Shown: positions 54,694 to 63,694, counted from the stretch's first letter. The stretch is DNA of 64,000 nucleotides from JBBRCE01 sp038205115 (GCA_038205115.1 JBBRCE010000020.1:19033-83032), one strand, 5' to 3'. Notes: a model not told the origin generated them from the sequence alone. Program-made: numbers and translations.

Positions 54694-54847
54694 TCCGGCA
54701 GTCGTTCGATCGGCCGCTACGCTCAATAGCGCAACCGGCCGCGCGCCGATCGAATTCGTAATTCCCGCCATTCTCGTTCTGCCGTCGGCACTGTCACTCG
54801 TCGTCGGCTGTTCTGACACGCACGCACCAATTACCCTCGGAACCGCC

Positions 54848-55888
54848 ATGCTTCGCTTCATTCTTCCCATAACGTTTTTTGTCCTATCACTATCCGCACT
54901 GTTCGTCACGCCTGTGCGGGCCGCCGATCCCTGGGTGGTTTACCAAGGCGCAATGGGCGAACTCAAAGGCAAGAACATCGTGCTCGTCAGCGGCGACGAA
55001 GAGTACCGTTCCGAAGAAGTGCTGCCGCAACTCGGCAAGATTTTGGCCGAGCATCACGGCTGCAAATGCACCGTGCTGTTTGCCATCGATTCTAAGGACG
55101 GCGCCATTTCGCCCAACACCACCGACAACATTCCCGGGCTCGACGCGCTGGACGGCGCCGATCTGATGATCATCATGACGCGATTCCGCAATTTGCCGGA
55201 AGGTCAAATGAAGCATATCGTCGATTACGTCGATTCCGGTCGGCCAATCATCGGCTTGCGAACCGCCACGCATGCCTTCGCCGGCATGAAGGCCTACGCC
55301 AAGTACAACTACAACAGCAAAGATTGGAGCGGCGGCTTCGGCCGGCAAGTGCTCGGCGAAACGTGGGTCAACCATCACGGCGGGCACGGCCGACAAAGCA
55401 CCCGCGGCCTGCTGGTGGAAGAACGCAAGGACAGTCCGATCCTCCGCGGCCTCAAAAACGGCGATGTCTGGGGCACCACCGATGTGTATACCGTTCATCT
55501 GCCGCTGCCAGAAACGTGCCAGCCGCTGGTCATGGGCCAGGTGCTGGAAGGCATGAAATTCGACGACCAACCGCTGGACGAAAAAGACACGCCCGCAGGC
55601 AAACGCAAGAATGATCCGATGATGCCGGTTGCCTGGACCAATAGCTTCAAGTCCGTGTCGGGCAAAACGGCCCGCGTGTTCACCACCACCATGGGCTCGG
55701 CTGACGATTTTGCCACGCCTGGCACGCGCCGTTTGCTGGTCAACGCCACCTACTGGGCGCTCGGTCTGGAAGACAAAATCACCGACAAGCTGAACATCGA
55801 CCTGGTTGGCGAATACAAGCCGCATCCCTTTGGCAACAACAAGTACACGCCTGGCGTAAAACCGGAAGATTTGAAAATGATCAAATAA
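54848..55888 (+). CDS. ThuA-like domain secreted protein (second copy)
   Basis: A 346-residue exported protein with a signal peptide (LRFILPITFFVLSLSALFV, then VRAAD). The ThuA-like fold follows: KGKNIVLVSGDEEYRSEEVL, DALDGADLMIIMTRFRNLP, IVDYVDSGRPIIGLRTATHA, GGFGRQVLGETWVNHHGGH, and VAWTNSF with ATYWALGLEDKI near the end. It is only distantly similar to the ThuA-like protein at 2811-3893 and lacks that protein's coiled-coil tail. Function is unknown; flanking genes do not form a sugar operon. The ATG at 54848 is the first in frame that precedes the signal peptide. Confidence 0.85.
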   Translation: MLRFILPITFFVLSLSALFVTPVRAADPWVVYQGAMGELKGKNIVLVSGDEEYRSEEVLPQLGKILAEHHGCKCTVLFAIDSKDGAISPNTTDNIPGLDALDGADLMIIMTRFRNLPEGQMKHIVDYVDSGRPIIGLRTATHAFAGMKAYAKYNYNSKDWSGGFGRQVLGETWVNHHGGHGRQSTRGLLVEERKDSPILRGLKNGDVWGTTDVYTVHLPLPETCQPLVMGQVLEGMKFDDQPLDEKDTPAGKRKNDPMMPVAWTNSFKSVSGKTARVFTTTMGSADDFATPGTRRLLVNATYWALGLEDKITDKLNIDLVGEYKPHPFGNNKYTPGVKPEDLKMIK

Positions 55889-56172
55889 TTCGCCATTGGC
55901 GGGCACGCTTTCTTTCGATTTACTTTGTGTGCATTGCTGGCCTCCGCAGTGCTGCGCCGATACACGACGTTAGTTTTTCGCACTCGAAAAAACTCGTCCC
56001 CCAGCTTGGCTCCGATTTCTTGCCATGCTCGATCAGAAAACGCAAAATCGATCGTCTTGAGATGACGTGTTAGCAGCCGAATCACCGGTTTACAACAGCA
56101 CCAGTTATCTGCATTTCGAACGGCAGAAACCTTTTGGGGGCGGCGGTGGCAAGCCGGCGATAGATGGCGCTT

Positions 56173-56730
56173 CTATTTTCTAACGATTGACTGTTTGCCA
56201 GACAGCATTTGCTCATTTCCGTCCGATCCAAAGCTTATGGTCAGTTGTGGCCGCTCTTCGAGTAGGGCTTTTACGCCTGCTTCAGTTACGGCCGTGCCCT
56301 CCAGATCAAGCCGCTGCAACTTCGGAAGCAGCTTAAAATGCGCTAATGCGGCATCGGTAATTCGGGTGTCATACAACACGACCCAAGTTAACTCCGACAA
56401 AGCAGTCATTTGCTCTGCGTCATCATCGGTAAACTTTTCGGGGTGCATCCGTGGTCCACTGAATAATTCGATTTGTGTTGGGCTGGATCCATAGTGCTCG
56501 CCAAAACTTGCTTTGAGAAAGCTCCAATTGGCAGTATTGGGAATGACAGAATTGCCTGCTTGATAATCGTATGTAATACTCCCACCCAACGATTCGATCG
56601 TAGCAATAGCTCTCGCTTTACGATGAAGCTGCTGGACTTGCCACCCCAACACAACGCAAATCGCCGTCAAGAAAGCCATTAACCGCCCGAGTGTAAATTG
56701 GGGGACTTTGAAGTGGCAACAAGTTGTCAT
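56173..56730 (-). CDS. Leucine-rich-repeat-like membrane-anchored protein
   Basis: A 185-residue protein with one N-terminal helix (LGRLMAFLTAICVVLGWQVQ) and a soluble domain. The C-terminal part has leucine-rich-repeat features: LTWVVLYDTRITDAALAHFK, LPKLQRLDLEGTAVTEAGVK, typical of short planctomycete LRR proteins. The N-terminal FTLGRLMAFLTA resembles the common planctomycete F-x-L-R-x-L start. The gene is more AT-rich than its neighbours. It has no close gene partner. Function is unknown. Confidence 0.7.
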   Translation of the reverse strand: MTTCCHFKVPQFTLGRLMAFLTAICVVLGWQVQQLHRKARAIATIESLGGSITYDYQAGNSVIPNTANWSFLKASFGEHYGSSPTQIELFSGPRMHPEKFTDDDAEQMTALSELTWVVLYDTRITDAALAHFKLLPKLQRLDLEGTAVTEAGVKALLEERPQLTISFGSDGNEQMLSGKQSIVRK

Positions 56731-57058
56731 AACGTTAAACCTAATTTAAGGCATTGCTTTCTGTTGCGTCCCAGAAATGAATTTTGCTTTGCCCAGTTTT
56801 TGGACGAAAGATTATTGATTTTAACTAGAACATTGGTCAGAGTTCGTACGTCGGGAATGCAAAATTCCGCAATGTTACCGTCGTAATCTTTCTCAAGGGC
56901 CTCTGCGGTCGCGTGCAACTTCTTGCTGCGCTAGCAGCAATCGATCGCACCGTGTTACGTTACAGGCTTTCGAGCGATCGTGCCAGCTTCTGGTTTTCCT
57001 TGGCGTTCCGGCTCGATCTTCGAAACCCACCAACCCAACTCACGATAGGTCCACTCTG
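56731..57058. other. AT-rich intergenic region
   Basis: About 328 bases between divergent genes, clearly AT-rich between 56730 and 56900. A 63-codon minus-strand frame (56727-56918) overlaps the LRR gene start and lacks a ribosome site, so I do not call it. No promoter boxes were convincing. Confidence 0.4.
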
Positions 57059-57940
57059 ATGTCCACCGCAGTCGCCGATCTCTCGCATCAACATCGACCG
57101 GTCAGCGATCTGTTTCCGGAAATCTCGCCCGACGATTGGCAGCGTTATCAACTCAGCGACGAGCAAGTGGCATTTTTTCATGAGCACGGCTACCTGACCG
57201 GCGTCAAGATTCTCGAATCGCAGCAAGTGGACGTGATGCGAGCACAGCTCGTTGGTCTGATGGATCGGCACGCGCCCGGCAACGAACTGTTTTACGAATA
57301 TCATTCCAACGAATCGATCGATCCCGCGCGGGTGCTGTTTCACGCATTGGGCGCGTGGCGAATTGCACCGGCATTTCACGACATCCTCTGGCACCCGGCG
57401 TTTGTCGTGCCGGCCTCGCAGTTGCTCGGTGGTGCGGTTCGCTTCTGGCACGACCAACTGTTTTGCAAGCCGGCCAAACATGGCGGCGTGGTGGCCTGGC
57501 ATCAAGACTATTCGTACTGGACACGGACCACGCCCATGGCCCATCTGACCTGCTGGATTGGCCTGGACGATAGCCGCCGCGATAACGGCTGTTTGCATTA
57601 CGTGCCGGGCAGCCACCGCTGGCCACTGTTGCCGATCACCGGGCTGGCGGGCGACATGGAATCGATTCGCGAGGTGCTGACCGACAGCCAGCGGGAGCAA
57701 TTCAATCATCCGGTGGCCGCCGAACTGCCGGTGGGCCACTGCTCGTTTCATCATCCGCTGACGGTGCATGGCTCGTTTGCCAACAGCACGGACCGCCCAC
57801 GCCGCGCGGTTGTATTGAACGCCATCCGCGACGGCGTGCAATCTTGCAGCGACGAGCCGCTGTTGAACGGCGTCCCCGCGGTGCCCAGCGGCCAAGCGCT
57901 TGGCGGGCAATTCTTTCCGCTGCTCGATCCGCGCGGATAG
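57059..57940 (+). CDS. Phytanoyl-CoA dioxygenase (PhyH) family protein
   Basis: A 293-residue non-haem iron, 2-oxoglutarate-dependent dioxygenase. The iron ligands are visible as H148 and D150 in VAWHQDYSYW and H237 in PLTVHGSFANS, and R249 is the likely 2-oxoglutarate anchor. DDSRRDNGCLHYVPGSHRW is the characteristic family segment. Members hydroxylate varied small molecules; the substrate here cannot be told. The ATG at 57059 is preceded only by a weak ribosome site. The gene stands alone between a divergent LRR gene and a convergent small gene. Confidence 0.9.
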   Translation: MSTAVADLSHQHRPVSDLFPEISPDDWQRYQLSDEQVAFFHEHGYLTGVKILESQQVDVMRAQLVGLMDRHAPGNELFYEYHSNESIDPARVLFHALGAWRIAPAFHDILWHPAFVVPASQLLGGAVRFWHDQLFCKPAKHGGVVAWHQDYSYWTRTTPMAHLTCWIGLDDSRRDNGCLHYVPGSHRWPLLPITGLAGDMESIREVLTDSQREQFNHPVAAELPVGHCSFHHPLTVHGSFANSTDRPRRAVVLNAIRDGVQSCSDEPLLNGVPAVPSGQALGGQFFPLLDPRG

Positions 57941-57965
57941 CCGGGCGCAACAGTCGGGCATTGCT

Positions 57966-58328
57966 TCATCCAGATCCGACCATGAACAGCGATTCGTCGG
58001 CTGGCCACGGGGCGTCGTAGGTAAAGCCCTCCAGGCATGACACGACACCGTTGCGAACGAACAGGATGAAGCCCGCGCCAGCGATGAGCCCAGGATGTCG
58101 CGCTTCAACGCCACGGAGTTCCATGTCGGCCAAGTCGCGGCGAATTTGCGCGCTGGGTGGGACAGTGAAGTTTGTAAAGAAACCAACGCCTATGTGCTGC
58201 CGGCCAGAGATAGACGCGCACAAAAGTTGTGCAGCAACCGTTGCGAACGGCTCACCCGGATGGTCGAGCATCCGGGAGATGACGGATCGTTCGAGTTCGG
58301 TTAGAGCGTTAGGAAGTAGGGCAGCCAT
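57966..58328 (-). CDS. Small conserved protein of unknown function
   Basis: A 120-residue cytoplasmic protein with a strongly patterned fold: an opening helix (LTELERSVISRMLDHPGEPF), then SGRQHIGVGFFTNFTVPPSA, HPGLIAGAGFILFVRNGVVS, and CLEGFTYDAPWPADE at the end. The GVGFFTNF and LEGFTYD-PWP motifs belong to a widespread bacterial family annotated only as hypothetical. The ATG at 58328 fits the family start. It is convergent with the PhyH gene, 25 bases apart, and upstream of a decayed region. Confidence 0.75.
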   Translation of the reverse strand: MAALLPNALTELERSVISRMLDHPGEPFATVAAQLLCASISGRQHIGVGFFTNFTVPPSAQIRRDLADMELRGVEARHPGLIAGAGFILFVRNGVVSCLEGFTYDAPWPADESLFMVGSG

Positions 58329-58392
58329 CTGGGGGCAGTTTGTTACGCGAGACTAAATACTTGATAATGCCGCAGCGCTTGATTCGGCGCGA

Positions 58393-58895
58393 TCACTTCG
58401 CTTTAACATTCGCGGCGTATACCCAAATGTGGCGGCGATAGTGAAAGCCATCGCTGGCGACCGCGACCGTCTCGATCCCCAGTTCTTTAGGCGGCGTGAC
58501 AACTCCTGCGAACTCGCCATATACTCATGAACGTAATAGTCGAATTGATCGCCGGGCACCGGCTGCCTCACGTCAGTTGGCATACGCGGTGAATCGAAAA
58601 CAACCGGGCTTGCCAGTCGCTGGCTATTGACCGTCGTAATTTTGAGTAGGATTTTGCCTTGGTCGGCCTTGCGTTCTGTTAGTTTGCCGTCGAAAGCCTC
58701 GCCCGTCACGCGTACGACCGTTCCGAGCGCGACGCCCAAGTGCCCCAAGGGCAACTGGATTTCCCACGACTCGACGGAAATCGACTTCACTTCGGCGGGC
58801 GCTGTTGCGGGCGACTGCGCCCAGGCCATCGCCGCCAGGCACATCGAAGCGGCAGCCATAACCAAGCTCAATCGGAAACTCGTGATATAACTCAT
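58393..58895 (-). pseudogene. Frameshifted secreted-protein gene
   Basis: The gene starts at ATG 58895 with a signal peptide (RLSLVMAAASMCLAAMAWAQ) and runs in one frame through VPGDQFDYYVHEY, ending near 58521. In that frame the rest turns into an arginine/serine-rich tail. Shifting by one base restores a natural continuation from 58518 to a TGA at 58393: GEFAGVVTPPKELGIE, then DGFHYRRHIWVYAANVKAK. A single-base deletion near 58519-58521 explains this. Either the gene is broken or the base is a sequencing error. The intact form would be a secreted protein of about 165 residues of unknown function. Confidence 0.7.
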
Positions 58896-58989
58896 GTTCC
58901 ACGCCCCCTCGCGTACGAAAAAATTCGTTGGACACCACTGCCAAGAAATCCTTTAATGACGAACAAAAGCTGCACCGGGCCGATGCCCG

Positions 58990-59337
58990 CTACTTGCCCA
59001 GAGCCGCTCTCCGGTACATTGGAATGACAACTTTCTGGGCGAATTCGCGATTACTCCACTGGTTGCGTAAAGCCAACGCCTCGTATTTGTCGCGATTGGA
59101 CTCCCACCGCAAGTACAGATCGCCACCAAGATAGACCCGCACCTTATCTTTTGTCGCGGTCGTTGGAAAGTCTTCGCCAAGGACCGTGGCGCACGCCTTG
59201 CCAAGTTGCGAACCGGCGGGAATTGAGCCGCCCACTTGAACGACTGGATAAAATACCATGCGAGCCGGTGCTCGCTTTTCGCCCGCGAGCAACAACCTTG
59301 CCAGCGCGGACTCGAAAGTGGCCTTGTTGTCTCCCAA
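58990..59337 (-). CDS. Protein of unknown function, probably missing its true start
   Basis: A 115-residue frame starting at TTG 59337. The same frame stays open to 59490 with protein-like residues (SDIRTVDEYLEKWDRFAQ) but no ATG or GTG. Its body has LARLLLAGEKRAPARMVFYP and VRVYLGGDLYLRWESNRDK. In the adjacent register at about 59450-59520 lies a hydrophobic stretch (TFTIVKFFVVLIVAICNCIL), which would be a fitting membrane anchor if joined by a one-base shift. The gene may therefore be a frameshifted membrane-anchored protein. No family is recognised. It neighbours another frameshifted gene. Confidence 0.5.
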   Translation of the reverse strand: MGDNKATFESALARLLLAGEKRAPARMVFYPVVQVGGSIPAGSQLGKACATVLGEDFPTTATKDKVRVYLGGDLYLRWESNRDKYEALALRNQWSNREFAQKVVIPMYRRAALGK

Positions 59338-59530
59338 TTCAGCCGACAGCGTCTGCTCGCCTTGAGCAAATCGGTCCCACTTCTCCAGGTACTCATCTAC
59401 CGTCCGAATGTCGCTAGTATCGCGTGCATTTCGCGGTACTTTGCGGTGGGCTAGCTTGCCACCACAGGATACAATTGCAGATAGCGACGATCAGGACGAC
59501 GAAGAACTTGACGATGGTGAAGGTGATGTC

Positions 59531-59748
59531 ATGAGCCAAGCAGAAGCAACCGGCAAGGGCGGTGGATCGCGTGGATTTTCTCCACCAGCACCACCGGCCG
59601 GGTTGCGAGATTTTCCTCTCTATACGAGCGGTGAAAAAGGCGCATTGTACGTTCCGGCCAAGATGACCAAGAGGGACTTGACCTGCTGAAATCGCAGATC
59701 GACAACAGCCTAGCGGTCATTGAAGCGACTGGGATCATCGGAGAGTAG
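59531..59748 (+). pseudogene. Relic of a small conserved gene with frameshift
   Basis: ATG 59531 opens MSQAEATGKGGGSRGFSPP, then LRDFPLYTSGEKGALYVPAK at residues 30-49 before a stop at 59687. A one-base shift near 59671 restores EGLDLLKSQIDNSLAVIEAT and ends at TAG 59746. The joined product resembles short proteins with an FPLYxxG...LYVPxxMT..DLLKxQI pattern found near mobile DNA. A terminator follows at once. It is either decayed or affected by a sequence error. Confidence 0.55.
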
Positions 59749-59768
59749 GGCTTTCTGCATGCCCTTAC

Positions 59769-59795
59769 AAGCCGCCTACGGGTGGCTTTCTTTTT
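59769..59795 (+). terminator. Intrinsic terminator after the gene relic
   Basis: An 8-base stem (AAGCCGCC at 59769-59776 with GGTGGCTT at 59781-59788, one G-T pair), a TACG tetraloop, and a T-rich tail (TCTTTTT). It lies 20 bases after the restored stop of the relic gene. Confidence 0.75.
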
Positions 59796-59817
59796 GCGCG
59801 TCGGCTACAATACCGCA

Positions 59818-60042
59818 ATGCTTTCCACCCCTCACCGCTGGCAGTTCAGCATGAAAGATTCGACGCGCAATCTTATGCGTTGCGGGTCGCTGCTGGGGAT
59901 CGGCGTTGTTTTAGTCGTGATGTACCGGAGTGGAGCGCTAGACGAATACAAGCCGTGGAGTATCGCTGGCTTCACCGCACTTGGGGTGCTCGTCATTGTG
60001 AATGTTTTCGCGGAGCATTTCGGTCAGCGGCGCAATGATTGA
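59818..60042 (+). CDS. Small membrane protein of unknown function
   Basis: A 74-residue protein from ATG 59818 (an internal ATG at 59851 is also possible). Two hydrophobic helices (CGSLLGIGVVLVVMY and WSIAGFTALGVLVIVNVFA) are joined by a short loop, and the end is basic. No ribosome site stands out. It has no recognised family. The region on both sides is decayed, so it may itself be a remnant. Confidence 0.45.
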   Translation: MLSTPHRWQFSMKDSTRNLMRCGSLLGIGVVLVVMYRSGALDEYKPWSIAGFTALGVLVIVNVFAEHFGQRRND

Positions 60043-60109
60043 CCGATAGCGAAATCACTCTATTTGATGGCTATCCGCCTCGGCCAATTCTCAATCCGAA
60101 CCCTAGCGG

Positions 60110-60394
60110 TTATTTTTCGGCAACACAGAAAGGGACAATACCCGTCTTGGAGTACGCAGGCATTACGAAAGCCATCACGCCAACGACGAACGTCAACTTC
60201 CCGATTGCCTTCCGGATACGTTCGCCTCCTTGGTCAACCGCTCGAAATGCGTGGATGAAGTCGGTCGGCAAGCCATCGCGTGGGGTGGCGAAGTGCGAAA
60301 AAACAGGCTCGATGCTTCCCGGTGCTCTGCAAGTCTGTCTGCATGCATTTACAAATCCTGTTGTGAAGAATTCGTTCTGGTGTTGCGGTAAACG
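60110..60394 (-). pseudogene. Open frame without start codon, possible gene remnant
   Basis: A 94-codon frame ending at TAA 60110. It reads protein-like, with FSHFATPRDGLPTDFIHAF, GGERIRKAIGKLTFVVGVMA and a hydrophobic end, but has no ATG or GTG in its first 75 codons. A TGA at 60395 cuts it off from MRFENN immediately upstream in the same frame. It may be the remains of a small membrane-protein gene. The complementary plus-strand frame of 140 codons looks like its shadow. Confidence 0.3.
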
Positions 60395-60457
60395 TCAGTT
60401 GTTTTCGAAACGCATGAGTCGCTGGATGAGTGAAGATATGCTCGCGTTCATCCAGCC

Positions 60458-60940
60458 TTAGTTCGCTGCGGAGCATATTTCGATGCGGTCGTCGAGCTGG
60501 ATTTCACCGCTGGCGATTACCTCGGCACCAATGCCGCCGCAGTGGGCAAAGTATTTTAGCACTTCGGGTTTGCCCAACAAATAGGCCAGATGGGCGCACG
60601 GCGGAAACGGCTTGGTGCCCCGCAGGATGGCGGTACCGCAGCGAAATGTCTTGCCAATCAGTTGCTCCAGCGCGATGTTCCGCGTGACCAGATTTCGTCG
60701 CAACATCGCACCGTCGAACACCGCGCCGTGACCGGAATTGATCGCCTGAATCGCTTCGGCTTGAATCAACGTGACCTGCGCACCCCAGCCAGCAATGTTG
60801 GAGTAGAAGCCGGTTTGGTTGTAGTAACGATCGCCAATCAACCCACGACCCATCACCGCGGCCACAGCGTCCACGCAAACCATCGGTAGCGCTTGGGCGT
60901 GCGTGATGTACAGTGAGGAGACGGCGGGCACAGGTGGCAT
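60458..60940 (-). CDS. MOSC-domain protein
   Basis: A 160-residue stand-alone MOSC domain. MOSC folds bind a molybdenum-cofactor sulfur or other thiol chemistry. Visible marks are MGRGLIGDRYYNQTGFYS, AEAIQAINSG, RRNLVT (81-86), and the conserved cysteine C115 in FPPCAHLAYL. The ATG at 60940 fits the family start; the much longer open frame upstream is not protein-like and overlaps the divergent oxygenase gene. YiiM-like proteins of this size detoxify N-hydroxylated bases, but the substrate here is unproven. Confidence 0.9.
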   Translation of the reverse strand: MPPVPAVSSLYITHAQALPMVCVDAVAAVMGRGLIGDRYYNQTGFYSNIAGWGAQVTLIQAEAIQAINSGHGAVFDGAMLRRNLVTRNIALEQLIGKTFRCGTAILRGTKPFPPCAHLAYLLGKPEVLKYFAHCGGIGAEVIASGEIQLDDRIEICSAAN

Positions 60941-61220
60941 GGTTTCAAACAGCGTGTTGAGAAGTTGCGATAAAGTCTTAAGAGCGGCCAAAACCCGCAA
61001 CTTGTCTCTCGAGCTGCGGCCCTCGAGAGATGGACCGAATTGGCAAGGCCACCGCACAGCTTGCCCGCATTTTCGCCATGCCCAGTTTGAGTCTCTGAAA
61101 CACTGCTCTGACTTTCTGGGTCCGCCAGCAGCATAACATTTTTTGGCTGTCGTCCTGTCGATCGACTCGGTAAGTTGTACTCCAGCCGCATACATTTCGC
61201 GCGATTCGAGGATGCAACAA

Positions 61221-63611
61221 ATGTCAAAGTCCAAGCCCAAACCCAAGCCCAAGCTTACGGCCGATGAACTCAGCATCGATTGGCTGGCGGCCGCCATTGG
61301 TAGCGCGACGCGGTCTGCCAAATTCTCGGTCAGCGGCTGCCTGCCGACGGTCGATCCGCAGCTTGAAATCGAGGGCTTGGGCCGCATCGATTTGCCGTTA
61401 AAACGCACGATGAAAAAGCCGCTGCTCGCCTGCTGCCGCGTGGCGCCTTTCGGCCAAGGCACGAGGACACTGGTGGACGAAACGGTACGCAAAACGTTCG
61501 AACTCGATCCACGAAAGTTCCGCCTGGGCGACGACTGGAACGCGGCCATCACCGCCGCAACTTGCACGATTGCTCAGCAACTGGGTCTGCCTGCGGAGCG
61601 GCTGGAGGCAAGGCTTTATAAGCTGCTGGTCTACGAGAAAGGCGGATTTTTTCGGGCGCATCGCGATAGCGAAAAGCAAGACGGGATGGTGGCCAGCTTG
61701 ATCGTCGTGCTTCCGAATCCCTTCGAGGGTGGATGCTTGGCCGTGCGGCACAGCGGGAGCAAGCGGCAATTCGATTTCAAAGAAGCGGCGGCCGGCCAGG
61801 CGAGCTGTTTCGCCGCGTTCTACGCCGATTGCGAGCATCAGGTGGAACCGGTGAGCCACGGCATTCGCATGGCGCTGGCCTACAATCTCGTGCTGCAACC
61901 GCAGCGCGACAGAGCGCCGGCCGATGTTTCGCCCGCTGCACACAACGATCAACTGGCCGAGTCGCTGCGCGCCTGGGTCGCACTTCATCCGGGGCGACCT
62001 TTAGTCTTTGCGTTGGAGCATCACTATACGGAGCGCGGATTGTCGCTCGACTTGCTCAAAGGCGCGGATCGACAACTGGCGGACTTGGTTGTCGCCATGG
62101 CCGAAAAAACCGATTTCCTGCCACACTTGGCGCAGGTAACGCGACATTTGTCGCAATTCGCCGATGACGGCGGCCTCGACCGCGCGTACTCTCGTCGCTC
62201 GTGGCGCGAGCCCGCCAAGCGTGAAATCTCAATTGGCGAAACGTATGAGGATGAATTGTACGGCACCAACTGGAGCGATATCCGTGGCCGCAAACAGCTC
62301 TGGAACAATATCAAATTCCACAGCTCGAGCATCGTCTCGACAGTGCCTATCGACGACTGGAAGCCAACCTCAGAAGAATTCGAAGGCTACACCGGCAATG
62401 AAGGTAACACGCTCGACCGCTGGTATCATCGCTCGGCAATCGTGGTCTGGCAGCGCGATCAGCATTACGATGTGGTGGCCAGCGCTGGCGCCGAGGACAG
62501 CCTGCCACTGCTGCTGTCGATGACGAAAAAACTCGCCAAAACTCCGCAGAAACGGCTGGCAGCGGCTCGTCAAGACTGCGTTCGTTTTGCCCGCGCCATC
62601 GTCAGTCGATGGCCGCAACGCCACATCAATCACTGGCGGTCCGCGGCCGGCGAGCAATCGCCGCTGAATGAATTTCCGGATCAGCTCCTTTTGCTGCACG
62701 ACCGGGAGGCGATTGCCGCGTTTCTGACCAAGCTGGCAGAACAAGACCAAACGACGCGGATCAATTCGCTCGTACTCGGCGCGTGTGCCGAGTTCGGCTG
62801 GAATGCGTTTGCGCCGGAACTGAAGCAACTGCTCGCGCTGTCGCCCGATGCGACGCGATATCGGCAAGACACGATTCTGCCTCGCGACCTGGAGTGGCTC
62901 TGCGGATTCTGTTGCGAGAGTAAGGCCACCGCGGAGAAAGTGGCAGTGGCGCGGGAATTGTGCGAAATCGTCGTGCAGCGTTTCTGCGAACCTCAGGCCG
63001 AGAGTTCTTCACACGCCTCGTCGCGCCGGCGACCAGAACCTCGCTTGACGGGCGCGGGGCTCAGCTTGCTGCTCAAAGCGCTGCTGGCCAGCGATAGCCG
63101 ACAACAACTTCCGCGCCTCGTCCAATGCGTGCAGCAATTGCCGGCGGCATACAATCTGGATGACTATCAGGTTCCCTGTTTGATTGCGATCATTCCTTGG
63201 GCAAAAAAGCGTTTGGGATCGATTCCGCCAGCGATTGCCGATTGGCTGGCCGCGGTTCGCAAGCAGTTGATTGCGGCCACCGTGCAGCATCCCTTGCCGC
63301 CAACCGACTGGGCGCGGCCTGCGGATTTAGATTGCACGTGTGGCTATTGCGCGCAGCTCAAGGCCTTTTTGGCCGACGCCACGCAGAGTGTGGGCCGCAT
63401 TGCCGCCCGCGAAGACTTGCGATCGCATGTCATTCAGACCATTGGCCGGAATCAGTGCGATGTCAGCCATCAATTGGAACGCCGCGGCAGCCCGTTTTCA
63501 CTGGTGCTGACCAAAACCGACGGCTCGTTTCAGCGCGCCGTCAAACGATTCGAGACCGATCTCAAACTGCTGCGCGAATTACCGTCGCCGCCCGCCACCA
63601 TCGGCCAATAA
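61221..63611 (+). CDS. Large 2OG-Fe(II) oxygenase (prolyl-4-hydroxylase type)
   Basis: A 796-residue protein with an N-terminal 2-oxoglutarate/iron dioxygenase domain (about 85-225): FFRAHRDS with iron ligands H147 and D149, NPFEGGCLAVRHSG, and HQVEPVSHGIRMALAYNLVL with H206 and 2-oxoglutarate anchor R216. The remaining 550 residues are mostly helical without a known domain, with a CxCGYC cysteine cluster near residue 715. Such long forms are more familiar from fungi, and their targets are unknown. The lysine/proline-rich opening (SKSKPKPKPKLTADE) may bind nucleic acid or protein. ATG 61221 follows GAGG by nine bases. The gene is divergent from the MOSC gene. Confidence 0.87.
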   Translation: MSKSKPKPKPKLTADELSIDWLAAAIGSATRSAKFSVSGCLPTVDPQLEIEGLGRIDLPLKRTMKKPLLACCRVAPFGQGTRTLVDETVRKTFELDPRKFRLGDDWNAAITAATCTIAQQLGLPAERLEARLYKLLVYEKGGFFRAHRDSEKQDGMVASLIVVLPNPFEGGCLAVRHSGSKRQFDFKEAAAGQASCFAAFYADCEHQVEPVSHGIRMALAYNLVLQPQRDRAPADVSPAAHNDQLAESLRAWVALHPGRPLVFALEHHYTERGLSLDLLKGADRQLADLVVAMAEKTDFLPHLAQVTRHLSQFADDGGLDRAYSRRSWREPAKREISIGETYEDELYGTNWSDIRGRKQLWNNIKFHSSSIVSTVPIDDWKPTSEEFEGYTGNEGNTLDRWYHRSAIVVWQRDQHYDVVASAGAEDSLPLLLSMTKKLAKTPQKRLAAARQDCVRFARAIVSRWPQRHINHWRSAAGEQSPLNEFPDQLLLLHDREAIAAFLTKLAEQDQTTRINSLVLGACAEFGWNAFAPELKQLLALSPDATRYRQDTILPRDLEWLCGFCCESKATAEKVAVARELCEIVVQRFCEPQAESSSHASSRRRPEPRLTGAGLSLLLKALLASDSRQQLPRLVQCVQQLPAAYNLDDYQVPCLIAIIPWAKKRLGSIPPAIADWLAAVRKQLIAATVQHPLPPTDWARPADLDCTCGYCAQLKAFLADATQSVGRIAAREDLRSHVIQTIGRNQCDVSHQLERRGSPFSLVLTKTDGSFQRAVKRFETDLKLLRELPSPPATIGQ

Positions 63612-63660
63612 TCGCGCTCGCCGCCAAATCCGCTTGCCAAACCGCTACTCATCCACCCAT

Positions 63661-63692
63661 AAAAAAGCCCTCGCAGTTGTGATGCGAGGGCT
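63661..63692 (-). terminator. Intrinsic terminator of the tRNA gene
   Basis: A perfect 10-base stem (63666-63675 with 63683-63692) and 7-base loop, followed on the minus strand by a run of T. It begins two bases after the tRNA 3' end, so the tRNA is transcribed alone. Confidence 0.85.
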
Positions 63693-63694
63693 GA

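Noticed and set aside
55750..56085. 111-codon minus-strand frame after the second ThuA-like gene
   Set aside because: Half of it is antisense to the ThuA-like gene; the remainder has no start signal or motif.
56727..56918. 63-codon minus-strand frame before the LRR gene
   Set aside because: Overlaps the LRR start, has no ribosome site, and lies in an AT-rich stretch where chance frames are common.
60039..60461. 140-codon plus-strand frame
   Set aside because: No ribosome site and no fold-like pattern; the opposite strand reads more like protein.
60941..61567. N-terminal extension of the MOSC gene
   Set aside because: It runs antisense through the oxygenase gene and is not protein-like; the MOSC fold begins at ATG 60940.
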